Part shown: positions 49,571 to 62,073 of the stretch, piece by piece | Layout: each line of letters begins with the position of its first letter | Numbering within the stretch: the stretch's first letter is position 1 | Assembly (NCBI GenBank): GCA_011503125.2 | Contig: WWBZ02000073.1 | Span: forward strand, 930,001-994,000 | DNA length: 64,000 bases | Origin: Botryosphaeria dothidea | Lineage: Eukaryota; Ascomycota; Dothideomycetes; Botryosphaeriales; Botryosphaeriaceae | Direction of reading: 5' to 3' | The notes under the pieces: generated by a model | Seen by the model: only the letters and a program-made list of their open reading frames with translations | Database searches by the model: none | What the model was told of the DNA's origin: nothing | Translations under genes and position numbers: made by a program

Positions 49571-50188
49571 GGTGGGGGCTCAGGTGCGAGGCTGGGGGCG
49601 GCTACATGCACTCTGGCAGCGGCGCAGTAGTACGAGAGGAAGACTGTTGGTCAACGGTGTAGGCATGGGCAACAGGGCAGGCAGAGATGAGAGAATGCGA
49701 CCGGCAGAGCGAGCCGCTCCAGGCACTGGGGCGCAGGTCAGCGGCGCGCCAGGCGCCTGGTGAAGAGTCGGGCTAGTTTGGCTTGCGCGCAGCCACTGAC
49801 GAATGCCCAACCGACGCCTTTCTACGTCTAGGTCCTTCCACGCGCGCGTACCAGGCAGCGCTGTGACCTGGCGTGCAAACGATCGCTGATTCCTCGCCTT
49901 GCATGTCGCCCGAAGCGGTAAAACCCCGAACATCCACTGTGGACAGCCCTGTGGGTCCCCAACCTTGCCAGAGTCACGGGTTTTCGCGCGCCTGGGCACG
50001 CGTGCACAGGCGTTTGCGCGCAGGCATCCACCGCGCCATCATCAATCTCACCTCTTTGTGCTTCTGCATCTGCTGTTCTTCATCTTATCCTCTACACCCT
50101 CTCCGTCGTTGGGCATCACCCTCCACCGCAGCTGCACTGTCCTCTTGAGTGCGCGTCCGGCCCGTCCGCGCGCTCTGAGACCGCCGCA
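49571..50188. promoter_or_regulatory. Divergent promoter region shared by wc-2 and RAD50
   Basis: About 618 bp between the two start codons. Pyrimidine-rich stretches precede the RAD50 start. No separate gene recognised. Confidence 0.5.
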
Positions 50189-53100
50189 ATGTAAGTGCGC
50201 CTAACAGATTGATGCGCTGTGTTCCGGGCGTTGGGCCTTGCTAACTGCTGTCAGGTGTAAGTAGCGCGCCGTCATGATGCAGCCTTTGCTGACCGTCGCC
50301 TGTCACAGCGTACATCGACAAGCTATCCATCCTGGGGTAGGCAGCCGTTCCCGCCTGCGCAGATTCAAGTTCCATGCTAACCCGCCTCCGCAGCGTCCGC
50401 TCGTTCGACAACCGAGTCAGCGAGACAATCCAATTCTACAGTCCGCTCACGCTCATTGTCGGTTTCAACGGCTCGGGGAAGACGGTATGCTTCAAGGACC
50501 CCGGCCCAACCCAGATTGCCCCAAACTCTGCTAATGCCGCAGACCATCATCGAATGTCTCAAGTATGCTACGACGGGAGAGTTACCACCCAATAGCGACC
50601 GCGGCAAGTCCTTCATCCATGATCCCAATGTACGTGTCAGCCTGCTCTTGATGCGCTTGCGCTGACTCTGTACGTAGCTCTGCGGTGAGAAGGAAGTCTT
50701 GGCCCAGGTTAAGATGTCCTTCAAGGCTACCTCAGGCGTGAAGATGGTTTCGACGCGGAGCCTGCAATTAACTGTAAAGAAGTCAGGGAAATCCACCACT
50801 CGTACCGTCAAGGCCCTGGAAGGCCAGCTACTCATGGTCAAGGATGGCGAGCGCACTGCCATTTCTTCACGTGTCGCTGAGCTTAACCAAATCATGCCTC
50901 AGTATCTCGGAATATCTCCCGCAATCCTGGAATACGTCATATTCTGCCATCAGGAAGACAGCATGTGGCCTATGAGTGAACCTGCGGCCCTCAAGAAACG
51001 CTTTGACGAGATATTCGAAGCCCTGAAGTACACGAGAGCCATCGAAAATATCAAGCTTCTGCAGAAGCGTCAGCGGGAAGAGCTTGGGAAGCTCAAGATC
51101 ATCGAAGAGCATGCCAAACAAGACAAGGACAAGGGTGAACGGGCTGAAAAGCGCTCAAATGAGATCTACGAGGAAATTGAGCAGCTTCGTGCCAAGTCCC
51201 AAAGTCTTGAAAAAGACATTCAAGATGCCAAGAGACGTTCGGAAGAAGCCTGGGATCACGCTGCTAAGTTCAAGAATATTGTTTCCGAGCTGGAGGGGAA
51301 GCGTATTGAAGCTAGCGCAATCGAGAGCAACGTGAAAGAGCTTCAGGGGCACATCAAGGAAATGACAGATACCGACGAAGAATTGAAAGCTCACCTTGAC
51401 CAGTATGAAGAACGCGTAAAGCTCTATGATCAGGATAGGAAAGAGAACGTGGAACGCTACAACGATATTGCTCAGGTTATCAAAAAAAATCGAAAATCTC
51501 TTGAAGAGAAACAGGGAGAAGTTGGAACGCACAAAGCCAACAAGGCCGCCTACGAACGCCAGCTAAAGGCCAGAGAAACCCTTATCAAGGAGACCGCACG
51601 TCGCCACGAAATTCGGGGTTTCGACCTTGAAATCAATGACGACCGAGTGCGTGACTTCGAGGAGAGGATCAACCGAATGGCGAAAGAACATCAAGTTGCT
51701 TTGAAACGCGCCAGAGAACAAAAGCAGGAGGAGCTACAGGTTGTCAATGGAGAGCTCAACCAAGTCAACCAGCGGAAGACGGCGCTTGAAGCAAGTAAGA
51801 AAAATCACAAGGCTCAGATGTCGAAAAACGAACCGAAGCTATCCGAACTACAAGAGAAGATCAACGAGATCGAGATTGACGAGGGCAGCAAAGCTACGCT
51901 TGAAGCCTCGCTGGAAGACGTCAACAAGCGTCTCAACGAGGCAAAGGCAGAGAGCGCCGCAGCTAAGTGGGAAGAGAAGCTCAGTGAGGCGAATGGCCAA
52001 GTGCGGGACCTTGATGAGAAGAAAGAAAGACTTGATGGCGAAATGGTGGAGGCCACGCGCAGGGCTGGAGACTCAGCACAACTGGACTACGTGCGAAAAT
52101 CGTTGAAGGAGAAGCAAACCAAACTCGCAACCAACACCGGAGCGCACCGCCAGCATCTTTCAAGTATCGTCGGCGAAAACTGGGAGCCGAGCACACTCGA
52201 GGCGGACTTTAATGCAATCCTTAATCAACGATCCGATGACCTTCGGGATGCGGAACTGCAGCGGAACGGCACCACTCGTGAGCTTGAACAGGTTCAATTC
52301 AAGTTAACCACAGAGAAGAACGATCTCAGCAAGAAGCGAGCAGAGCTAAACGCATCCAAAGACCAAATTGACCAAGTTATGGCAGATGATGAGACACCCG
52401 AAGACTTCCTGGAAGCCCTCAACACTGCCACGACGAACGTCGAGATTGCTCAACGTGATGCAACCAGCTTCGGTAACATGGGGAAATTCTTCAAAGAGTG
52501 CTTGACGACATTCAAAGAGCACGACAGGTGCCAACTCTGCTACCGTGGATTCAAGCCAAATGATTCCGAAAGATCAAAGTTCCAGAAGAGACTGGAGGCT
52601 AGGATTCAGGAAGCCACCAATCAGAATCTCCAGGAGATGCTAGAAGAGTATCAAACCGATTTGGAGAAGCTTCGTGAAGCTAAGCCATCCTACGACACTT
52701 GGATGCGACTAAAGAGCAAAGAAATCCCAGAATTGGAGGCTTCACTTCGCGAACTGGAATCACGGCGTGACCACCTCGTGAAAGTCATTGAAGAGCAAGA
52801 TCAGCGAGTGAATGAGCGTCAAGAGTCAAAGAGAGACGTCGACTTCATCTCCAAGGACGTGAATTCCATTGTTGACGACTACAAGGCCATCCGTGCTTTT
52901 GAAGAAGAAATCAAAGAGCTGTCCCTAAAGCAGGAGCAAGCGGGTGCCTCCAGAAGCGTTGAGAAGATTCAAGAGGACCTCAAACACATCAACGACCAAT
53001 TGAAAACCGTCAGAAATACGGTGACTCAGCTGTCAATGGGAAAAGAGAGGTCGCGTGAAAAAATTACCAGTCTCGAGCTCAAGGCTAAGGATGTGAGCAC

Positions 53101-54455
53101 TAAAGTCACCAGCGCTGGATTTGCATTAAGGGAGAAGGGCAGATTGCTCTCTCAAGCCCAAGAGATCAGGTCAGAGAATGCCGGACACCGAGAATCCATG
53201 CGACAGACAGATGAGGATCTCCAAGGTCTTATTCCAGAAATCCAACAAGTTCAAACCAAGTACGACGCAATCGAGCAACGGGGTGCGCAGAAGGAGCAAG
53301 AGCTTCAATCGTCTTATCAAAAGATCACCGATAGTCTCAGCTCTCTAAAGAACTCCAGCAAGGAGATCAAGGCTTACTTAGAGAGCGGCGGCACCGAGCA
53401 GCTTGTTGTGGCTCTTCGGGAGATCGAGAGCTTGAGGGTAGACAATGAGCAGTTGGAGGGAGAGCAGAAGCAAATCACGGCAGAGGTCAAGAAAATTGAC
53501 GACCAACTCCGCAACCACACCGAGACCAAGCGTGAGATTAACGACAACCTGAGATTCCGCACTAATTTCCAAAAGCTGGAGAAAGTCCAAGAGGCAGTTC
53601 AAGAGCTTGAGGCATATAATGCAGAGGTTGACAAAGATAGATACGAAAAGGAAGCCGACACTTGGGCAAAGAAGCGGAACCGACTGGCTGCGGAGCAAGC
53701 TAGTATCATCGGCGAGATGCGTTCCAAGGACGACCAGCTGAACGAGTTCCTCGCTGACTGGGAAACCGACTACAAGGATGCGGCCAAGAACTACAAAGAG
53801 GCGCATATCAAGGTTGAGACAACCAAGGCAGCTGTCGAGGACCTTGGAAGGTACGGTGGTGCTCTGGATAAAGCCATCGTCAAATACCACAGCCTCAAAC
53901 TTGAAGAAATCAACCGCATCATCGAAGAGCTTTGGAAGAAAACCTACCAAGGCACTGACGTGGACACGATCATGATCCGCTCGGAGAACGAGACGGCGAA
54001 CAAGTCGCGCAGCTACAACTACCGGGTGGTAATGGTGAAGCAGGACGCCGAGATGGATATGCGTGGACGTTGCAGTGCTGGTCAAAAGGTCCTCGCGAGT
54101 ATCATCATCCGCCTTGCGTTGGCTGAGTGCTTTGGCGTTAATTGCGGACTCATCGCGCTGGACGAGCCAACGACAAACCTGGACCGTGACAACATTCGAG
54201 CTCTCGCAGAGTCTCTAGCTGAGATTATCCGCGTTCGTCGGCAACAGAGCAACTTCCAGCTCATCGTCATCACTCACGATGAGGAGTTCTTGCGATACAT
54301 GCAGTGCGCGGAGTTCAGCGATTACTACTACAGGGTCGCGCGTAATGAGAAACAGAAGAGCACCATTGAGAAGCAGTCGATTGCAGAGGTACGTGACACG
54401 GTTTGTGCTCCGCCATACCGATTGATAATAACATTATAATTCGCAGGTTTTGTGA
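50189..54455 (+). CDS. RAD50: DNA double-strand break repair ATPase Rad50
   Basis: Exons 50189-50190 (AT), 50255-50256 (GT), 50309-50336, 50394-50484, 50543-50629, 50678-54388 and 54447-54455, giving 1309 aa, the usual Rad50 length. Starts [17 protein letters not shown], with Walker A GFNGSGKT at about residues 34-41, long coiled coils, and the zinc hook CQLC at about 688-691. The C-terminal part has signature [17 protein letters not shown] and Walker B/D-loop [12 protein letters not shown]. Works with Mre11 and Nbs1/Xrs2 in break sensing and end processing. The first two introns have perfect GTAAGT donors and CTAAC/CTGAC branch points, leaving a 2-nt exon between them. Confidence 0.95.
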
Positions 54456-56201
54456 TGGCCCGTCCATCGGAACAGTCCACCTACTAGCGGGCGGAGTTGC
54501 TTGTTCTGCGCCTCGGAATACTTGCATCCATCGAGCGAGAAACAAGGTATCACGGCATTTCTGAGTCTGCATCCACTATGGCAGCCTCGGCGTCTTGGTG
54601 TGGGTATGGTACGTTTGAACATTTGCTTTTCGGACAATTATGCAACAAGGAGTAGGGGCGGAAAGTAGCTGAAAAATGGAGTTTGCCTGCTGGGACTCAA
54701 TTAGTCCGTTCACTGCGTGTCTTAACACAGGGCGCTATTGTGTGCTTTGCAGGAACCCACAGGACTGACGTCGTGCGCATGCCGAGTTGGCACGACATGG
54801 GCGCCCGCCGAAAATCATGGTCGATCCCGGGCGCGACGAAAAGCGGGTACACAAAGCTAAGAGACCATCTCCCGCTCCAAGATTCCTTTTTGATTTGTGG
54901 GCCCAGTGTTGGTCGAGGCCTCGTGCTGCTAATTTTGACATGCGGATAGTTGTTTCGGCCCCCCTCGACTTTAGGCATCCATGGAGCAGCACAGCGCGGT
55001 GGAGCGTCCGTGACTATGTTTAACTCAGAATTGCAGGGCTTGGCCGCTCAGCTCGGAGCGGCTGCCAGCAACGGAACCGGCACGTCAACGGAACCTTGGC
55101 CGGCATATCGGGTGAAAGCTGCACTCGGCTGGGCGAATGTGCACATCAGCAGCAGCAACCCCCGCACAGCAAAGAGCTGCACGAGGCCGTGTAACTGTTG
55201 TAAATGTAAGGTTTGTCCTGCTGGCTGCGCTTAGGCTCAAAAAGGTAGCATCCGTTGCTTGGCTGCACGATCCGCCCGGCCGCGATTTGGGGCGCGAAGC
55301 TTCGACCGTGTTTCCTACAGGCCGCCTCTTCAGCAACATGTGAAGCGGAGCTAGGTCAGCGGCGCGGCATCCCAGACGCCACTTCTTCAAGCGGAAGTTG
55401 GATAGGGGAAGCAGGCCGGGGCATGGTTGTCGGGCTGGTGTCACGAGTAGGCGGTGATGGGCGGTGAGATGCGGCGTGACAGCATCGCGACGGCAATGAT
55501 CTGCTCCTCGAGCTTCCTCCAACCCACGCGAGCACGTTCCTGGATCTGAACAACTCCCCCGCGAACTGCATCTGCACCGCGGCGCGAATGGGGAGCGGAG
55601 CGGCGCCGGCGTAAGCCAGCGAAAAGCATGGAAGGGCCCCTTGCCTCGGCGTTTCAGGCGGCGATCGCTGCTCCGTCCGGCTACAACGCTGCTGCGTTCC
55701 TGGACCAGCACCTCTCTCCGCCCCGCGCCATGCGCCGGTCAGCCAGGCATTCGTGCCAGCTCATGCCCGAGCCACAGCCACCAGCTCAATGATTCAACGT
55801 CCCGACCCCCCGGTCGTCTTCCGAGTGGCCAGCCCGACGTTACATGGACGCCGGTATAGCTTGTTCCCCGTCAGCTAGACGCCCTCACGACTAGCTTTCT
55901 CCGCAGTCGTCCTTTCATCCAGCACCATGCTTTGGTCTCAGGCCCGAATCGCTCCATGCGCCCCAGCGATCCCTGCCCAGACAGTCCATATGCGGCCACT
56001 GCCTCTGACGTCTAAAAGGACCGCTGCCGGCCCAGCATTCCAGGCAGCTCTCCCTCGAAATCAGGCCCAATCCGCCTTTCATCATTTTTGTTTTTGTTTA
56101 CAGGTTTTCCCGTCACCACAATCCTCCCAACCCAATCTGAGGCATTGAGTGTCCCCGGATAATATATTCTCTCTCTCTCAGGCTTGCATTCCTGATCAGC
56201 C
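54456..56201. other. Intergenic region, no gene recognised
   Basis: GC-rich with overlapping open frames on both strands and no domains. The right end holds the CT-rich leader (56171-56180) of the glucanase gene. Confidence 0.45.
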
Positions 56202-57656
56202 ATGCTGTCAAAATATTTCGCTTCCGCCTTGCTGGCGGCAAACCTCGCCTGTGGCGCAGCTATGTAAGCCCTTTGTGCTTCCAAACCGCCTCGATCTGTC
56301 TGCTGACTCCCAATCCAGAGAAAAGCGCAAAGTCTCATTCAATTGGGGCTCTGAGAAGGTCCGCGGCCTCAACCTTGGTGGATGGCTTGTTCTAGAGCCG
56401 TATGTTCGCCCAACAAACCTAATCTTGTTTCAGAATTTTTCCACCTTCCATTAGATTCGCATGTTCGGGCAAGGGAGTTCGAGAGCTAATTTTCGTGCCT
56501 TAGATGGATCACGCCCTCCATCTTTGAGAAGTTCGACGCGTCCCAAGGCATTGTCGATGAATTCACGCTAAACCAGAAGCTTGGCAAAGACAAGGCCTTG
56601 GAGATTCTGAAACCGCATTGGGACAGCTGGGTCGGATTTGAGGACTTCCAGCGCATTGCCGACGCCGGTTTCAACCTGGTCAGGATCCCAGTCGGCTTTT
56701 GGGCTTACGACACGTTCGAGACAGCGTACAGCTCGGGCGCTGCGCCCTACATCGATGCTGCCATTGATTGGGCCCGGGGCACCGGATTGAAAGTCCTGAT
56801 TGATCTGCATGGCGCGCCGGGTTCCCAGAATGGCTACGACAACTCCGGCCAGAGGATGGACACCCCGCAATGGCTCCAGGGTGATACCGTGGATCAGACC
56901 CTCACGGTCATCGAGAAGATCGCCGACAAGTACGCGAAGACTGAGTACCAGGACGTCATCGCAGGAATCCAGTTATTGAACGAGCCGGCTGGTTACGAGC
57001 TGGACGTCAACACCATCAAGCAGTTCCACCGTGACGGATACGGCAGAGTTAGGACCGTCAGTGACACCACGGTTGTCCTCCACGATGCTTTCCAAAACCC
57101 CAGCTCGTACAATGGCTGGATGACGCCGTCGGACAACGACGTGCAGAACGTCGCTCTTGATCACCACGAGTACCAGGTCTTCGACAACGGCATGATCAAG
57201 TGGAGTGCCGCAGAGCACCGTCAGGGTGTGTGCAACAACAGGGTCCGCTGGGAGGGCTCCGACAAATGGACGTTCGTTGGCGAATGGACCGGCGCCATGA
57301 CCGACTGCGCGAAGTGGCTCAATGGTATATCTACCATCGACTGAGAACAATCATCTGCATACGCTAACAGGTATCCAGGCTACGGGCGTGGCGCTCGCTA
57401 CGACGGAACTTACGACGGCTCTGAGTACGTTGGTGACTGCGGCTTCGCCAGCGACCTCGACTCTTGGGACCAGCAGCGCAAGGACGACACGCGCTGGTAC
57501 ATTGAGACCCAGATCTCTGCCTTCGAGAAGGTCGATGGTTGGATCTGGTGGAACTTCAAGACCGAGCAAGCCCCCGAATGGGATTGGGGCAAGCTTTCCG
57601 CCGCTGGAGTCTTCCCTAACCCGGTGACGGACAAGAAGTTCTCCGCGGTCTGTTAG
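56202..57656 (+). CDS. Exo-1,3-beta-glucanase, glycoside hydrolase family 5 (Exg1-like)
   Basis: Exons 56202-56263, 56319-56399, 56504-57324 and 57379-57656, giving 413 aa. Signal peptide MLSKYFASALLAANLACGAA followed by a KR processing site. The core has [62 protein letters not shown] (general acid Glu), LDHHEYQVF and TFVGEWTGAMTDCAKWLNGY (nucleophile Glu). Family members trim beta-1,3-glucan during wall remodelling. The second intron splits the conserved GGWLVLEP|W motif. Confidence 0.95.
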
Positions 57657-58017
57657 GTATGGAATACTTGAAGAGGGTTGTCCTTCACTGATGACCAATG
57701 ACCAAACTCGTTCAGCAAATCAGAGGATTGTGCGTTGGGCATGACACAACATCCAAGATACGACTCGGAATAAATTTCTAACGGGTTGGGCGTAACCAAA
57801 ATGCCCACACCTTCCCGCCGTTTACCGGCGGACCATTTACACGAAACAACAAATGGTAAATAACGAAACGACTTCAATACCCATATACAAAAATTATGAC
57901 TCTCCTTCCAATCTGCTTGTCTTTCAATGCCATGTGAAAATGCTCAAATTATCGCCACTATGCCAATTTTCAGGTATGACCTATCTGGCATTGACGCCTC
58001 ATGCGACTCACTTCCTC
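57657..58017. other. Convergent intergenic region
   Basis: 3' ends of the glucanase gene and the dehydrogenase gene; nothing else seen. Confidence 0.45.
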
Positions 58018-58992
58018 CTACTTCTTCAGACTCGCCGCATACGCCTTCACCGTGTCGATCAGCGACCCGTCCTGCGACAAGCCCAGCCCCACCGCCCTCG
58101 AGATGTCAAACTTCTCGGGCCAGCTCAGCACGATCTTCTCGATGACGGGGTCGACCTTCTCCTCGACCAGCCCCCGCGCCTCCTTGCCGCCCACGGCCTC
58201 CAGCGCGTCGAGGATCTCGGCAATCTTGACCGTCACGCCGGGCAGGTTCACGGTGCGGGTCAAGCCGCCGAACCTCTCCGCCGGGATGTCCTTGACGGCG
58301 ACGAGGTTCTTGACGACGGTCGCGGGCGAGCACACCCACATGTGCAGTTCCTTGTCGACGGGCAGCACGCTCCTCTCGCCGTTCAGCGGCTCGCGCACGA
58401 TGCCGCTGGCGAAGCTGGACGCCGCGGCCGTGGGGGCGCCGGGCCGCACCATGACGGTGGGCAGGCGCACGACGCGCGCGTCCAGCAGGCCGCGCCGCGC
58501 GTAGTCGTTGAGGAGGCACTCGATGATGAACTTTTGCGTGCCGTAGCTGCTCTGCGGCAGGGGCATGGTCGTCTCGGCGAAGGTGGCGGTGGGGCCGGCG
58601 GTCGCGGGCGGGCCGTAGACGGCGGTGCTGGAGGTGAAGACGACGGTGGTGCCGGGCTGCGTGGCGCGCAGCGTGTCGTAGAGGTGGCGGTGCGCGTCGA
58701 GGTTGACGCGGTAGCCCAGCTCGAGGTTGGCTTCGCTGCCGGATGACATGATGCCGTGGAGGGTGTAGAGGGCGTGCCATTTCTGTGCCGAGAGGAGGGT
58801 GGCTGCGGCGCTGGGGTCTGTGAGGTCGGTTTGGGTCGTGGTGATGCGCGAGGAGTTGGCGCCGGCGGGGACTTTGGGCGCGGCGACGTCGGTGAGGGTG
58901 AGGTGGTAGTCTGGAGAGGCTTTGAGGAGGGCGGAGGCGAGCTCCTGGCCTACGAAGCCGGAGGCGCCGGTGATGAGGATGTGTTTGGTCAT
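58018..58992 (-). CDS. NAD-dependent epimerase/dehydratase family protein, D-erythronate dehydrogenase (DenD)-like
   Basis: Intronless, 324 aa, extended short-chain dehydrogenase. The NAD-binding motif GASGFVGQ is at residues 9-16 and the catalytic Ser/Tyr/Lys is represented by FTSSTAVYG and SSYGTQK. Other segments (HGIMSSGSEANLELGYRVNL, VVRLPTVMVRPGAPTAAAS, VDKELHMWVCSP) match the DenD/YtcB-like group. Bacterial DenD oxidises D-erythronate to 2-oxo-tetronate. That role is supported by the divergent neighbour, an OtnK-type kinase that acts next in the same pathway. Without the neighbour the substrate would be open. Confidence 0.8.
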   Translation of the reverse strand: MTKHILITGASGFVGQELASALLKASPDYHLTLTDVAAPKVPAGANSSRITTTQTDLTDPSAAATLLSAQKWHALYTLHGIMSSGSEANLELGYRVNLDAHRHLYDTLRATQPGTTVVFTSSTAVYGPPATAGPTATFAETTMPLPQSSYGTQKFIIECLLNDYARRGLLDARVVRLPTVMVRPGAPTAAASSFASGIVREPLNGERSVLPVDKELHMWVCSPATVVKNLVAVKDIPAERFGGLTRTVNLPGVTVKIAEILDALEAVGGKEARGLVEEKVDPVIEKIVLSWPEKFDISRAVGLGLSQDGSLIDTVKAYAASLKK

Positions 58993-59825
58993 GGTGGTGG
59001 CGGTGGTATCAAAGTCGTCGGGTCACTTTCTGGAGGGTGTGGGGAAATGCAACGGAGAGCAATTGAAGACTGGCGCAGATCTGAACGTGTTTGACATTCG
59101 AAGGCAGCAAGACGACAGGCAGTTAGATGGGATTTCTCTTAGTTAAACCACGGCTACAGGCGCTGTGCCCATGCTGGGTCGGCGATTGACTGCTGGTTGA
59201 TGCGGGGCAAAGGTCGGGGAAGTCAGCGGCCGATGGACTTACAAAATGACGGAATGCTGTGTGCGGGGCGCGGAAGAGAGAGCTCTAAGCCGCGTCCACG
59301 CCCTTCTCCACAGGCAAAAACAGCTTGCTCGCTCGGCACGAAGACGCAGCGAGCGCGCAGTCAGTCGGCCATCTCGCCGCCCCCGCCTTCGCACTTCTTC
59401 CCGCACCTGCGCCTCCACCTCCACATTCAGAGCTCCATGAAGCTCTCTGTTGCCCCAAATCAACCCAATCCCATCACGTCCAGCTCCGTTTGCTGAGATT
59501 ACAAAACTTTCTTTCCTTCTAGTCCGCCGGCCGTCTTCGCACAGCTGCCGATGGTCCGCTCTAGATAATGGTCGAATGACATTGACACCGTCCGCCCTGC
59601 GAAGGCGGCGCCCCGCCCAGAGGCATGCGCCGTTGCTACATCAATCCCGCTGTTCCCTGAATTCCAGGTACCTCCTGCTGTCGTGACACCAGGATCTCTT
59701 GCACGTCTATTCTGCGCCCTGAACTCTTTCAGCCTCATCAATTCCTCTCACCCGTCAACATCCTTCTCATTCCCTTCCTTTCTGCACCACAACCGCAACC
59801 ACCACTGCAAGACAAGAAGCAAAAA
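58993..59825. promoter_or_regulatory. Divergent promoter region between DenD-like and OtnK-like genes
   Basis: 833 bp between the two start codons with no gene. A shared regulatory region is likely given the pathway link. Confidence 0.45.
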
Positions 59826-61385
59826 ATGGCCAGCCATCCGCAACCCCTCCCCCTCCAACCCACCCTCTCCGCCCTTCCCCCCATCCACCCAGGCGACCTG
59901 CGCGCCCAAACGCGCGCCCTCCTCGCCGCCAACGCGGCCTCGATCCCGCTGCTCATCGCGCTCGACGACGACCCCACCGGCACGCAGACCTGCCACGACA
60001 TCCCCGTCCTGACCGTCTGGGACGTCGAGTCGCTGGCGGCCGAGCTCGGCGCCACGCCCGCCGGCTCGGGCTTCTTCATCCTGACCAACTCGCGCGCGCT
60101 GCACGCGCCCGACGCCCGCGAGCTGGTCGCCGACATCTGCCGCAACCTGCGCGTCGCGGGCGCGCGGGCCGGCCGCGCCTTCGAGGTCGTGCTGCGCGGC
60201 GACAGCACGCTGCGCGGCCACTTTCCCGACGAGCCCGAGGTCGTGGAGCAGGAGCTGGGCGCGAGCAGCGCGTGGGTGCTGGCGCCGTTTTTCCTGCAGG
60301 GCGGCAGGTATACGATTGATGATGTGCATTACGTGGCCGAGGGAGACACGCTGGTGCCGGCGGGCGAGACGCCGTTCGCGAGGGATGCGACGTTTGGGTA
60401 TCAGAGCAGCAATCTGAGGGATTGGGTGGTGGAGAAGACTGGGGGGAAGGTTGCGAGGGAGAGGGTGGTGGGCTTGGGGTTGAAGGATATCAGGGAGGGA
60501 GGGCCGGATAGGATAGTGGAGCTCGTGGAGAGCTTTGAGAAGGGGTCAATTATTGTCGTCAATGCGGCGGCAGAGGAGGATATGGACGTGGTTGTGCTGG
60601 GACTGCTCAAGGGTGAGTGAATTACTTTCGGTGTCGCGGATTGACTGGAATGGTTTGCTGATGACTTGCTCTAGCTTCATCGAAGGGAAAGCGTTTCCTC
60701 TTCCGGACCGCTGCGGCTTTCGTCTCTGCCCGTTTGGGTATCTCCCCCATACCCCCCATCACGGCCCAGCAGCTGCAGCTGTCTCGCGAGGCTGGTGGTT
60801 TGATCATTGCTGGGTCGTACGTGCCGAAGACCACCGCCCAGTTGGAGGTCTTGACAACGAGGAGCGGTGACAAGCTGAAGACGGTGGTCATGGATGTGGA
60901 GAAGCTTCTCGCATCTCCGGATAGCGCTGCTGAGGTCATTGCGCACGCGATCGCTGTCGCGGAGAAGGAAATCGCACAGCATCAAGACGTGCTCATTATG
61001 ACGAGCAGAAAACTGGTTGTCGGCGACGATGCGAAGAAGTCGTTGGACATCGGATCCGTCGTGGCAGATGCGCTCGTCAAGTTCATGCAGCAACTGAAGG
61101 TGAAGCCGCGATACGTGATTGCTAAGGTTAGTCCACTGCTGGCCCCTCTTTGGTAGACATTGAACTGATTGAGCGATACAGGGCGGTATCACCTCCTCCG
61201 ATATGGCTACGAAGGGATTGAACATGAAGAAAGCGACGATCGTAGGCCAGGCTGCTCCGGGTATCCCGTTGTGGCGCTGTGATGAGGAGACGTGCAAGCA
61301 CCCTGGACTACCGTATGTCGTTGCGCCAGGCAACGTCGGAAGCAATGAGACACTGTATGAGATCGTTGAAGGTTGGCGAGTGTAA
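59826..61385 (+). CDS. Four-carbon acid sugar kinase (OtnK/DtnK-like, former DUF1537)
   Basis: Exons 59826-60612, 60675-61126 and 61182-61385, giving 480 aa. The N-terminal domain has the family motif LIALDDDPTGTQTCHDI, ILTNSRAL, and VVLRGDSTLRGHFPDE. The C-terminal nucleotide-binding domain has GLIIAGSYVPKTTAQLE, KGGITSSDMATKGL and APGNVGSNETLYEIV. Family enzymes phosphorylate D-threonate or 3-/2-oxo-tetronates at C4. Divergent from the DenD-like dehydrogenase. Exon 1 is notably GC-rich. Confidence 0.88.
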
Positions 61386-62073
61386 GAACAAGCATAAAAG
61401 CGATTTCGCAGAATTTAAGAGAGATAGCTTCGAATTGCACATAATCTTCCCCGATTGACTTCGTGATGACATGTGCCACCTCAATCTTGCCCTGTGCCCA
61501 ATTAGGTGGCGGAGTTGCGGGGAAACTTCAACGAATATGCATGCACCACGGGTCTTTCTGAGAATGCTGAATCATTGCAAGCCACGGTTCTTTTCTGATT
61601 TATCCACATCTCTAGACCTTACTAGGAAGGCTCTTTTGGGGGGTTGTCAACATGATTGTCCCATTCGCAATGTCTTGCTCCACTTGTCGAGCGGAATGTC
61701 GACGCAGCTCCATACGATGAAGATCCCAACAAAACGATTGTTTGAATCAGGCAGGCAGATACGACGAACAATCACACCATCTCCCGTTGCGGGAATGCCA
61801 GGGACCGGTCTAGCCTGCCGGCAGTTGGCCCAACTGCCGAACCTGGTCCCTAGATCGGATTCCCCACCTGGCGCCGCCGATAAGATACGGGAGTGCGGAG
61901 GGGCTAGCTGCTGGCGCAAGCCTTTTCTGCACTGTCCAACCCCATCCGTCCTTCTCCGCATTTTCGCGCGAGTCACAACTCTCCAACGACGTGTCCCTCC
62001 TCGCCGTGCCCCTCCTCGCCGTGCCCCTTAGTTCGAACCAACGCGTGCAGCCCACGCACGGGGAAGCCGCACA
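61386..62073. other. Intergenic region upstream of UBA4
   Basis: 3' side of the kinase gene and promoter of UBA4. Includes a tandem duplication of CGCCGTGCCCCTCCT-like sequence at about 62000-62030. No gene seen. Confidence 0.5.

Noticed and set aside
48819..49763. Plus-strand 314-codon frame
   Set aside because: Antisense to the white collar-2 PAS region; no family features.
50274..50534. Plus-strand frame starting [12 protein letters not shown] over the RAD50 start region
   Set aside because: Reads through RAD50 introns in another frame; the conserved Rad50 N-terminus uses a different frame.
53378..54085. Minus-strand 235-codon frame within RAD50
   Set aside because: Antisense shadow of the coiled-coil and ATPase coding sequence.
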